Assembly (NCBI GenBank): GCA_907165135.1
Contig: OU015569.1
Coordinates: 5,890,001 to 5,954,000, forward strand
Direction: 5' to 3'
Source: Oikopleura dioica
Lineage: Eukaryota; Chordata; Appendicularia; Copelata; Oikopleuridae
Length of the DNA: 64,000 nt
Below are positions 49,053-60,609 of this stretch, one piece after another. Below the pieces are notes generated by a model. It ran no database searches and was not told the DNA's origin. It saw only the letters and a program-made list of their open reading frames with translations. The position numbers and the translations under genes were made by a program. Position 1 is the stretch's first letter, and each line of letters begins with the position of its first letter.

Positions 49053-51445
49053 CCTAGCTGATCATCGAAGAACGATTCATAATATTCTATTCTATCTGTC
49101 GAATGATGTTTCTTTAACTGATGATAAATGAATAAAATACCAACAAGAGCGCATAAAATTTTTAAAATTTTAAATGATTTCCTCCGTATTCTTTGTCCCA
49201 GTCCACGCGCTTTGGTAGAATTAGAGCGTCGATTACGCCCTCAAAGTGTTACCGCTCATCCGATTATTCCCGCGTAAGAGTAACAGCTTCTTGGCTTATT
49301 GCAAAAATTTAATGAAAGTGCAATAATTCCCACGTTGGAAAATAGAAAAAAGGCGGTTTATGGAACTTTGTTGTAGAATTTATGAAAGTGCGGTTATTCG
49401 CGTTCCTCGAGATTAAATTCGATAATACAACAAGAGATTATGAGCGGCGCGGTTCCCAGTTAAAACGTACTTATTACTTTTGAAGACGTTTGAGAAGACG
49501 GATCCCCTTCTATTTGGCGAAATCCGATAAGCCCAGTATATCGTTCTTTTCGTTAAACACATTTTCGCTGCGTCTCCATAGAGATGCGCAAATGTATTTG
49601 AACTGGCGTGAGATTCATCAATTTCTCTCTAGCAGCAGAGATAACGATGTTAATTGGCCTCAAGTGTGAATTATTTTGGAAGGTAACATCAAGTTTCTAC
49701 TTCGCGTTCATTAATTCAAGTGAACGCTTGTACATTCAAAAAATATTATTTTTCCATCATCTATAATATATACTTCTATATTATAGATTCTATAAAATAA
49801 TTTTAGAATGGTTTCGACATGAAAATTCCACAAAAAGAGGTAATTTTGAATTAAGAATTGGTCGTAAATGAAAATCATAAGCAAGCGGAAAAGCTTGGCA
49901 ATAATAATACTTCTGATTAAGTTTTGCAAAGTTCTTTGACTGTTTTTCCATTTCTTTGGAAAATGAAATTCTCTAAGCTTATTAAGTGGTTCTTGTTTTC
50001 GGGAGAAACGTTCAAAGCGCTGCGCAGAGAGATCGAGATGCATTTTCAAGTCAAAAGCTTCAGGTGTGATTTCAGACCAAGCTCAAACCAGTTACCCGAT
50101 TATTAAGACTCTACTATTACAACGACGAGGCGCAGGAAATGGCCTAGCAAACATCACCGTTGTTTACGCTTTGTGTAAACAAAACGAGTAGAAAACAGCA
50201 GTCTATCTGCAGGCGCGAATCCATTTGCAAAGCTAATTTTCTGCCGAAACGATGACGACTTAGAAGGTAATTACTAATTTACTAACTAGCTCATTACCAA
50301 TCACTAAACTCTGATAAGGCGGTTTTAACTTCTAGTTTTAATTTTAGAAATGATGAAGCTTGTGGAGCAGCGACGAACGCGACGAAACGCGATAAGAAAG
50401 GTAAACATCCAGCCGCGATCAAAAAATTTGCTGTTTTTATTGGTTATCACTTTGTACTGGTAAACGTTGTTTTCTGTAGCGTGCGCAAAAACCGGCTTGG
50501 TTCCATGACCTGCATCTTATAGGTAGACTAATTTTCGGAAAACAGTTTCATTCAGCGTTTGTTCTTCAGTGAAAGATGCGTATGACATGTTCGATGCTTT
50601 CGATTCCTTGGACCAAAGAGATGCCAAAATGAGAGTTTGATTCTGTAATAAAGCGAGAACTGTATCATTGAAATTTACGCCCAGCCTTACAGTCACCATC
50701 GTGAATGAATAATGAAACAGCTCGAAACAAAGCGGGCAAAAAAACATTTCAAATGCCAAAAATATCGTGACGATGCCATGTCTTGTCGGCTTACTGCTTG
50801 GGTCGATGATTTCTATTTTCATGTTGTAGCTAAGCCAGGCAAGTTTACTCCATGCTTACGCGTCACCCTTCCAGAAAGATTCGATATTGACGCGAACGTG
50901 TTGAATCATCCTAGAAACGTTCACTTCGCTTTTGGGAGGAAGTGACGTCGAAATTGGCACCAAGTGGCTTGTCCCGACCGGTACTAAAACTACCACATCA
51001 GCGGGAGCATAAATAAAAACACGGCAAAAGTGAAACAAGCTTTTTTCGAACGTTCCTCGACAAGTGCTTGAATTGATCAAAATACAACAAACAGATTTCA
51101 ACAATAATTTCGTTGTTAGTAATGATAAGGAATCGAGAATTCGTTGCTTAGAAAAAGGAGAAAAGTTCTAATAAAAATGCAAATGTAACTTCTGATCTGA
51201 AATTGATTAGCATGCGAAATCTTAAGGGCTTACACACGAAGAGCCACTTGCTTTTTTGTTGTGACCATCTTGCAATAAACAAGGTGAGAGCACTAATAAG
51301 AACTTTTTGGTGGAGCAGAAGTAGGTGGCGCGCGGCGGATCACCAAGACCAAGAACGCGCGCAGCGGATCTGTCGAGCAACAAATTTTTGGACTTTTTCT
51401 TCTCCCTAATCTGAAATAAATATTTTGTAAAAAGAGAAAAGTAAA
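49053..51445. other. Intergenic, no gene supported
   Basis: Holds overlapping ORFs on opposite strands (50517-50822 minus, 50712-50945 plus), neither recognised, and a strong AT hairpin at 49759-49788. Nothing else notable. Confidence 0.4.
49759..49788. repeat. Perfect AT-rich inverted repeat (12-bp stem, 6-nt loop)
   Basis: ATCTATAATATA is followed by TACTTC and the exact complement TATATTATAGAT. It could form a hairpin or cruciform. Its role is unknown; it may be part of a small inverted-repeat element. Confidence 0.75.
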
Positions 51446-54400
51446 ATGAAGCTTGGGCTGACATTTTTGGTGCTTTCGGGTTTATCCGATGCTCAGACGA
51501 AGAAAAGAGGAGGGAAATTCAAGAAGAACAAACAGCAAAAGGAAGAAGCGGCTAGGCTGAAGAGAGAAATAAAAGCGTTTGTTTTGGGTCAATGCGTTAC
51601 TGTGGCCCCTTCGAAGAGGGTTGACTGTGGGTCTGGGCTTTTGATATAGAAATTGTTTTAGCGAGCATCTGATAGGAAATCCGTGATTAACGATTGGCGT
51701 TTGTTTGAATTGAAAGCCCTCTAAAGTTATGAAGGTATCTCGATTGATCGGTGCCAAGCTCGAGGCTGCTGCTGGGACGACGGCGCAGGAAGCAACGTTC
51801 CTTGGTGTTTCCACGGCAAAAGGAGCGGTCATGATTTTCCCGTCTAAGTAACAAAATTTTAATCGGTGGTTGTAGCCTAAACAGAGAACCCTAGAAATTG
51901 CTAAATTATTAGAGCGCGTTTTATTTGCAAGGAAACAGAGAATTAACTCGTTCTGCGGGAAATTAGCTTTCGGAAAAATTGAGATCCAATTACAGTTCAA
52001 TGGATAACGCTGTCGACTTGGCTCGTTTAGTGCCACAGAAGTCAACGTGTTCTGGAGACGCGAAACAGGAACTGGGGACGGACGTGAACAACGCACAATT
52101 GCGGGATCTATTTCGCAGATTATCTCGTTTCACCGATCATAGATTAGCCATTTTTAATGTTTTTAGGATATTTGCAAGCATCGAAATATTCGGAATGTTA
52201 TATTCTGCGAGGGCCAAAAAGATACTCAACCATTAGTTACTTCTTTTCAGCTAAATTGTGAGAGAGTCATTTTCTGGCAACTGTCGTAATGAGTCTGTAA
52301 TTGAGCGTCCAGCTGCAAATTTAAAAAAGGTTCATCCCAGCTAAAGCGCAAAAACTGCGGCTGGAATCGAATAACGCCTCAAGAATGCGAATCGATCGGT
52401 TGCTGCTTCGACGACTCAGTCCCTCGTGTTCCATGGTGCTCATACAAGCAGCCAGATAAAAACCGACCAATTTCGAAACTTACACCGAAAGTTGCTCCAC
52501 TCTTTTGCGAGAAGCCGGACGTGGTCGGAAAGACGGGCTACAATTACGCCTGTACAGATGGATTTAGGCAGGATTCGACGTGCACAATAACCTGCGCTAA
52601 TGGGCTCTCCGGAATGGGACGAGCGTGGAAGATCACGTGCGAAAGCCCGCAGAGAGGATGGATCGGCGAGACTCCATCGTGTGACCGTGAGTGTGATTTT
52701 CCCTTTCGCGCGGCTCATACTGATTTCAGCCGTGTTCAAACTGCCAAGCAAGACGGAACGCTCAATGTCTCGCTCTGTGAAAGCCACTCTCAAGCTACAA
52801 GCGCTTATTCGCCATAGATACATAACCGGTAATTTCCAATAAAAGCAACATTTGAGCGTTTCTCGTTCACGACTTGGTGTTTGGTTAAGAATTGACTTAA
52901 TAACTTTTTCAGCTTCGAAATGCTACTTCCCGCCATCGCCAGCGAACGGAATCAGAACATGCTCACGAGTTGCTTCCGTTTTCCCTGGATCTGGTTATGA
53001 TTATCAGTACGTTTGCACATTTGCATGCGACGAAGGTTATCAGTTACAAGGGGCACAGCAGCGCTCATGTCCAAGCAATTTCGGGAATAAAGCATCTTGG
53101 ACGCACGCTTCTCCTAAATGTGTCAAATATGCTCCTAATACAGGATCAGGCTTCAATTCCATATTTTGAGAATTACTTGAGATATTTTGTTCGAGAAAAA
53201 ATTTATTGAAGACAATTCAAGAATCTCGCTGGTTTGAAAAGAATGCTGGATGCCCAGGACTCGAGCGGCCAGATAGCCGAACGGAGATCAAATGCGAGCC
53301 CAGCCCTGTCTTTGGGAAGTTGAATTGCGAGGCTTCTTGTCCCGCGGAGTTCTTACGAGTAGTAGGTGCTCCTCGCCTTTTCGAGTGCTCCAAGAATCTC
53401 AAAGATCCGCGCCCAATTGTGCCAGTCTGTGCATCTGGGTATTGCAGCAAATTCCCGATGCCAGAGAATGGGACTGTCAACTGCACGAGATCCGAAATGG
53501 ACGGCTCGGTTTGTACCGTTTCATGCAACGGCGGATTCAATTTGATCGGCGAAAAACAATACAGATGCAACAGAGTCAATTGGATGCAGACTTCTAGCAA
53601 CACAAAAATGGAAAACGAGCCTCAGTGTGTATACGAGGAACTCTTTTCTGAGGGCGAATGTTCACTGCGGCGCTCTGCCACGACAAGAATTTTTGGCGGG
53701 TCGGCAGCATCCGAGAAGGATTTCATGATCACAATTCGATACGGGGAGCATTTCAAATGTGGAGGTGTCATGATCGCTGATCAGTGGGCTATTACTGCAG
53801 CCCACTGCGTGCAAGGTAATAAATTGTCGCTTTTTGAAAAGGAGTTATTACTAATAACTCCCTTTCAAAGCCTGGTTTTGATTTGAAATCTAGGTGCATT
53901 TGGACGTATTCACGTTCACCACGACTCACGAAATTCGAAAGACCTCGGCCCGGAAGTGTCTGTCGAGCGCATTGTCACTCATCCAAACTTTAATCGGAGA
54001 TCGCAGCACGATATCGCGCTTATCAAGCTTGTGGAGCCTCTCTCTTCAGCCGACATCGTCTGTCTTCCTGAGCCGGAGTTCAACCTGCCTAACGGAGAAA
54101 TTGTACAAGGTCTGTTGGCTACTCGTCAAGAGTGAAAAACTGATTGTATTTGATAATCATTTAATCTAATTAAAAATTAAGCGTATGGATACGGAAAAAC
54201 GTCATCCTCTTCAGGAAGCCATGCGACGGGACTCCAGATGGGCCGAATCGAGTACATTCCGCCGAGCGAGTGTGGCTTTATTAGAAAACGATTCGACTAT
54301 GAGAATTTATTCTGCGGAATGTCACCAGCTGACACATGCGACGTAAGACCTATGCAAAGGAGACAGTAGCGCATTCTCAACCCCAATAAAATTTCTTTGC

Positions 54401-54637
54401 CACCTCAGCTTGGTTAGCGTTCTAACACACTTTTAGGGCGATTCTGGGGGGCCAGTTCTATTCAGAAGTGGATCAAGTTTCAAACTCGTCGGCATTGTTT
54501 CCTCCGGAATTTGCGAAAGTAAAAATCCAGGTTTGTTTATAAATCATGAGTTAAGTTCCAGAGAAACTTTAGGATTGTACGTGCGCGTGTCGAAATTCAT
54601 CCCCTGGATTCACGAGACGATTTTCTCTCAGCAGTAA
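51446..54637 (+). CDS. Secreted trefoil-trefoil-CCP-trypsin serine protease
   Basis: Ten exons, 686 aa: 51446-51635, 51735-51841, 52341-52686, 52730-52828, 52913-53121, 53242-53815, 53894-54109, 54182-54342, 54437-54530, 54573-54637. Signal peptide MKLGLTFLVLSGLSDAQ, a Lys-rich linker, two P-type trefoil domains (GCCWDDGAGSNVPWCFHGKR and GCCFDDSVPRVPWCS), at least three or four CCP/sushi modules, then a chymotrypsin-fold protease. Activation cleavage is before IFGGSAAS; the triad is TAAHC, HDIALIKL and GDSGGP, so it should be active. The S1-site region (PADTCDGDSGG) has Asp six residues before Ser, predicting trypsin-like specificity. The layout recalls complement or limulus-clotting proteases, with trefoils suggesting a mucosal site. 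Intron 1 fits GG-AG (TCTG/GGCTTT). Confidence 0.9.
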
Positions 54638-54828
54638 ATTTGGCTGAAGAGCGATGAACACGACCCTTTGACCGTCTTTGTAAATTTCTTCTTATTCGTA
54701 AAATGATAAATACACGTTTATGCACATAAATCAATTTGTTCTTTTCTTAACGCGGTATTTGTGTTCTGGGAGCGGCCCTGGTGATTGACCTCGGATTCAG
54801 CTCTAGAACGTGTTCAAAAAAAGAGAAA

Positions 54829-57220
54829 ATGAAACTATACTTAGCGCTGTGTGCGCTTTCAGACACTATTCTAGCTCAAAGTTGTCCTGGAGGCTACTTT
54901 TGTATAGGAGGAACTGCACAGGCTTGTTCGAAAGGTTTTTATAGAGGACCAAATGATCAGCAGAATAAATGTCTATTGTGTCCCCCTGGAACTTATTGCC
55001 CTAACACAGCCACTGTTTATCCGCTTACGTGAAGGGATGATAAAAACACTCTCTGTAAGATGAGTTTGACGAGCTTTGAATCCCACTAAAGTGTCCTGGA
55101 GGCTATTACTGCTTCGAGCAAACAATAATTCCGCTTCCCTGTTCAAAGGTTTGATTATCACTTGATCCAGCTACAAACAAGTGTTTAGGGAAATTATTGT
55201 CCGGAAGGATTTTGGAGGGAATTTCCTTGTATCCCTGGAACATATGCAGATCAGGAAATCATGGCATCGTGCAAGAGCTGCCCTAGAGGAAGCTTTTGCC
55301 CCCTCGAAGGTTTGTTTTAAAAGCAAACTAACTTGTCAATTAAAGTTTATCAAAGGACAAGTTAATCCAGTTCAATGTCAAGCTGGATTTGTGAGCGAGC
55401 AAGGGTCAACTTCTTGTTCCAAATGTCCGGACGGTCATAAATGCGCAAATGGAATTGATTCAGGAGTTTGCCCGGCTGGGGGATTCTGTGATCAGAACGG
55501 AAGATATACTTCTTGTCCAGGAAATAGTTTAAATCGTGCTATATCTAGTTCTATTTCATCAAACTTTCAAACTCTTCAGCGGGAACATACAATCCGAACA
55601 CGTCTGCAAGTTCTTCTTCTTACTGTATTATTTGTCAAAAAGGGTAAGCATTGTATTAGCCATATATCATGAAAAAGGCAGAGAGTAAGCAGAGAATTGA
55701 GACGAAAACAACAGTTCCCAAAAGCCACTGAAACTCTGGTTCTAAAATCTCGAAATTTTTATAGTTAGAAACTCTTGAACCAGTGCCCAAAGCCAGAATT
55801 GAAAGAGTCCTTTCATCGGCAAATCGTACATCAAGTTTTCGCTTTCCACGTTTTCAACATATCGGACCTGTTCTTCGAATGTTTCGTTGAATTCGAACCT
55901 TGAAAATGTTGATTTACGCAACGAAAAAACAAACTATAGGGCTAATGCTGGTGTTTCTGGTTGATTGACGACCGCTAAGTCTCAACGATAGCCCTCTTCA
56001 CCTTTGAATCACGTCGCTGAGTGCACCTGTAATGAGTTGTACTCTTTGATATTCTGATTAAATTTGGTTAAACATGAGTATCTCTCTCTTTTTTGTAACC
56101 CTTAGCGGAAAGCTGTAAAACTAAGATCATCATAGTAATGCTTTTTAGATGGGTTGATATCTTCAAAATTCGTATGTTCCTCTTAGTTATCAACCCCCAC
56201 TGGACAGGACAGCGCTTCCCATTTTTTTCTTCTTTCTCTTATTGATTCTACTTGAAAATAATAATGAAACTGCTTTCGATATAAAATATTGCGAGTGATG
56301 GCACTTTTTCGGGATTTAAATCTGAGCAGGGGCAGTTAACAGTTCGTAGAAACTGTTCCGGGGCCTCATAAAGCATTTCCTCAATTGCCCTTTTCTAGTT
56401 TCGCTAATTTCAGAACTTACTGCCGAGCTGGCTCAATTTCACCTACTTCATGTCGAGAAGGATCTTATCAGCCGAAACTCGGTCAATCGCGATCGTATGC
56501 TTGCAAAAACTGTCCAGCTGGCAGTTATTGCCCAAGAAGTGGTTTGGCAAGTGCAATTCCCTGTCCTGATGGTTTTGTATGTCCAAGCGGAACAGTAGAT
56601 CTGGGCCAAGCAAAAAGACAATGCCCAAGAGGATACTTCTGCAGAGGAGGGAGAAAAAAGTCGAAATGTCCGAAAGGCTCTTATCAGGAACCAGTTTGAT
56701 AAATTTTCGAGCGAATAAAATACAGATTTTCAAAACTTAATGAAAGGATGAGCAAGCACAAAGTTCCTGTAAAAACTGCCCAGTCGGGCGTTTTTGTCCG
56801 AAAGCATCCGTTGACCCTGTTAGTTGCCCAAAAGGAACGTTTTCGAATTCGTTGAACTTAACGTCGATTCATGACTGTCAATGGTGCCCAAAAGGAAAGT
56901 ACTGTCTCGGACGAGGCTTGAACAAGCCAACTGGGAACTGCCAGCAAGGCTTTTTTTGTCCTGGGAAGAGTTTTTTACCGTCTAGTAGACTCTGTCCAGG
57001 TAACAAGTTAACTTGAGTTTTGGGTTTTTAAATTTTTCTAGCTGGTCATTACTGTCCGACAGGAACAAAACTACCTATACAGTGTCCGCGAGGAACCTAC
57101 AACAGGAAAACAGGTGAAAAAAGTATCTCCTCCTGTCTGAAATGCGCTGACGATTTATACTGCAACGAGCGTGCTCGTGTCCGGCCAACTTACAGGCAGG
57201 AGCTTTTAGATTTCAACTAA
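54829..57220 (+). CDS. Secreted GCC2/GCC3 cysteine-rich repeat protein
   Basis: Eight exons, about 439 aa: 54829-55029, 55092-55148, 55189-55309, 55356-55520 (or 55526), 55580-55643, 56414-56693, 56747-56999, 57042-57220. Signal peptide MKLYLALCALSDTILAQ followed by about ten repeats of the ephrin-receptor/GCC2-GCC3 type (CPPGTYCP, CPAGSYCPRSG, CPDGFVCPSG, CPRGYFCRGG, CPVGRFCPK). Many Gly, Pro and Cys residues; no transmembrane helix or enzyme domain. It starts 192 bp after the trefoil-protease stop in the same direction, so the two may share an operon. Exon 4-5 fits GA-AG (restoring CPAGTY); exon 1-2 fits the PLTC repeat pattern only with a one-base departure from GT-AG. Intron 55644-56413 is long (770 nt). 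Confidence 0.85.
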
Positions 57221-57902
57221 TTATTGCCTCTTTCTGCGGAAATATTTTCGTGAGATTTCAAAAAGTCCTGAAAAGTATATGGTCGACGTTCAGAAGAGCA
57301 GCAAATTATCCCTTTCCCGAAACATATCCCTGGCCGAATTAGATTTTCACATTTTATTTTTATCGAAGACAGGAAATAAATTCAAAATACAAAATGTCTG
57401 TCTTCTTTGAGACTCTTTAGTTCACCGGAGGCAGTAGTAGTTGTGTCTTGAGAATGGCGCTACTCTAGCTCTAGGAAGCCGAATAAAAGGAGATTCCGGA
57501 ATGAGGCAGAAAAGGTAAACTAGTTTTACATAGATGGTATTGATTCGTTTGTAAAATTGGAGAATCTTTTGTCCCCCATTTCACTGTCGACATGTAAAGA
57601 GATTGAAAGAGATTAACTTGATATAATTAGTGTTGTAGATTTAGGTTAAGGCTGCGTCTAAGCACTCCAATAAGTGAAGTCCTGGCACTTCCTTAACCTA
57701 CTGCTACAGCATTCTAATCGACAAAAAAAGAAGATAAATTATCTTCGATAATTTTAAAAACGCGGATTTCACCGTAGGTTTCGCGAAGAGCGACTCCGCA
57801 ATAACTCTTAGATTCGCTCTTTGAGAAGCTTATTTTGATTCCCGCCTGTTCGGCATTTGTGAATTATAGAATTTATTACAGTCAGTATCTATACCAATAG
57901 AT
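57221..57902. other. Spacer between convergent genes
   Basis: 3' flanks of the GCC2/GCC3 gene (+) and the cholinesterase-like gene (-). No ORF of interest. Confidence 0.5.
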
Positions 57903-60378
57903 TTATCTGTTTGCATATAGATCTAGACCATCCCAGAAGTCGCAAGTTTCAGTTTTGAATCCACTTTCGCTGCGCGTAACCAATCGTTCATTGTTAGGGG
58001 TGAGCTCGTTGTATCCAAAGTGCATATACGTATTTCCGTCATTGAAGCTCTTCCATTCTGGCAGATCTGGGTCAGAATCGTAAATATCCTAAAACTTGCG
58101 TTAGTCTGTTTCTTTCTACTCAACATTTTACTTGGATTATTTTCGGGTACCAAGCACCGCTTTGATCGTTAGGGTCGCCGTTTCGAACAAAATTTCCCCA
58201 ATATCGATGCATGTATCTTTCCATGAGTTTGTATTCTTTGAATGGCATTGTTCCAAATGGGTTTCCATCCGAATCGCACTGCATGAATTCACTATTTTCC
58301 GCATTGATCTAATATAATTATTTGTCGTCAAAGCATGTTCCCACAAGAAAGGACTTACATAAGTACAGTTCAGGCTTTCTTCAGCTTCGAATGTATATTG
58401 CAAGTCGGCAGCATGGCAGGAGACGATGTGGCACCTTTTAATGTCAGATCAAACATGAAGTATGGTGAAATGATGTACCTATCATAGGTTCTGAAACCAC
58501 CATGTGGAAAATGGGCAAAGTCAATAGGCATTCCAGCACGGAAGTGATATGCGTACAGATTTTTGGCATTGTGTTCTTTATAAAACTTGCGCAGTGGGCA
58601 TGTGAAAACCCAGTCGGTTGCCGGCTCTTCAATGACATCACGATCATCATGTTTTGGGCCTTTTTGCAGACAGGGCTACACATACTCTTAGTGAAAATGT
58701 ATTCGATATTGATTTACCGCGTCAGAGATGCCGTTGCAAACTCCTTCAATGAGAGATAGAGCAGGTGCGCCAGCAACACCCTCGCAAATGCCAAGAGCCC
58801 CACAGAGACTATCGATGCATTCCTTTGGATTAAAATCTGATGTTGTATTTCCCCATTTAGGATCATTCGGATCATAACCTGGTGTGTTACAGATTACGTC
58901 GTATCGATCCATAATCTTGTCAAATTTTTCTTGGTCATGAACAATAGCTCGAACTCCAGCAGTTGCCTCGGCACCGCTGATAGGACTTCCCCAAACAGAT
59001 CTTACGTATATTTCCGTTTCGTGCTCCACGGACCCAGCCATGATATTGATGTTCTTGTTGTATTTTCCCTCGACGAGATCCCAAAAGGGCTGTCTGTGCA
59101 TGATACTATTGTCAACCATGGGCAAAAACTTCATAGCAAGAGTAAAAAGTCGATCGGGATTGACTAACTGTGGCATTTGGCGACGAACTCGCATCACAGC
59201 ATCCTTATCTAGTGCACGAAGACATGCATTTCTATCTTCAGGTGATGTTATCTGATCATTGATGCAGCCAGCAGTGTCGGCGAATTGCCAAGCTTGCTTT
59301 TGTCCTTCCCAATTTTCTTTCATCGGGATCGCGAGGGGATTCGAATGTGATACAACACTATTTATCATGTCACTTGAGTGAAGCAAGTGCAAGAGTGTGC
59401 TGACCCCGCCTGCTGATTGTCCAAAAATCATGATTTTTTCCGGGTCTCCTCCGAACGCATCAATGTGTTCCCTGACCCACCGAATCGACTCTTGCTGATC
59501 CAAGAATCCCCAATTAGCATTAGTAGTCTCACCCTCTTCTGTCTTCTCCAACGCCATGAAGCCAAAAGGACCAAGTCTGTAGTTGACGGTAACGACGACC
59601 ATGTCCATCATTGGCGCCACAAATCTTGCATCGTAAAGTGGATTTCCTCCTGCTCCACCTGCAAAGGCTCCACCGTGGAACCAAATGGCCACAGGTATTT
59701 TACGCCCCTTTTCGAAAGATTCTTTTGAGACGAAAATGTTCAAGAAGAGACAGTCTTCTTTACTGATGGGAGCGTAGCTGCTATCACCTGTTAAAAGTTC
59801 AAAAATAGTTTAACGGAAAAATGAAAATGAATTACACCAATAAACTTAGAAAAATTTTTGAACCCAACCTTGTGCACAAAACGGTGCGTAATACCTAGCA
59901 TTGTGATATCCCCATGTCTTAATGGGGCGCGGGCTTTTCCATCTGTACTCACCCTCTGGCGGTAATGCGTATGGAATGCCTTTAAATACTATACTATAGT
60001 GCTCATTGTTCACAAGTCGTGCTGGATCGCCAAGACCAGGATCGTCGTCACCCTCTTCGAACCAGGTGTAACCACGAATGTAGCCCCCTTTTGTTAAAAT
60101 GTCGACAGAGTTCTTCGTTGGCGGAGGAGTCGTTGGAGTTGGAGTCGTTGTTGTTGTTGGAGTAGTCGTTGTAGTTTGAGTCGTCGTTGAAATTGGCGAC
60201 GTGGTTGTTGTGGTCTCATCTTTATCGCATGATTCTCTTGTCAAGCCGAATCCGAGACCAAAACCAAGGCCAGCTATCGTTGTTCCAATGCATAGACCAA
60301 TGATAAGGTTCTTCCACTAAAACAATTATTATCTCTGCTTTTTTCGTACTTTTGTACTTTTTTCCAGAATGATCCCAT
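57903..60378 (-). CDS. Membrane-tethered cholinesterase/carboxylesterase-like protein
   Basis: Seven exons, 724 aa from the ATG at 60378: 60358-60378, 59869-60316, 58718-59787, 58479-58675, 58359-58434, 58132-58308, 57903-58088. A type II anchor (NLIIGLCIGTTIAGLGFGLGFG) is followed by a Thr/Pro-rich mucin-like stalk and an alpha/beta-hydrolase domain: EDCLFLNIFVS, oxyanion motif WFHGGAF, nucleophile elbow GQSAGG, EHETEIYV for the acidic residue, and CHAADLQY at the catalytic-His position, so the triad looks complete. TDWVFTCPLR and YWGNFVRNGDPN also fit the family. The substrate is unknown; the fold also includes non-enzymatic adhesion proteins, but here the Ser is kept. The frame is open upstream of the ATG to a possible acceptor at about 60457 (AAATCAG), so the true start may be further out. 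Confidence 0.88.
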
Positions 60379-60609
60379 TTTAGCTCGTCGAGAACTTCTG
60401 CTCTTGGCGGACTGACAAAGTCTTTTTGGAACTGCATGTTCTTCCAGTGCCACGCCCTGATTTTTGAACTTTTCATAGAAGGTTATTGCATGAAGATAAA
60501 TCTCAACCGGACATCGATTCTGCAAATGCTAAGAGATTTTAGGAATGTGTACTCGGTAATGTTTATTGACAGTAAAGTAAAAGAATTTACAGTGTTTCTG
60601 GCTGTGGCG

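Noticed and set aside
50517-50945. Overlapping ORFs on both strands, one with hydrophobic stretches
   Set aside because: No splice chain, no family features, and mutual overlap makes chance likely.
58676-58717. Apparent one-base-shift junction in the esterase gene
   Set aside because: A canonical 42-nt intron ending GTGTAG restores the frame with CLQKGPKHDD, so it is ordinary.
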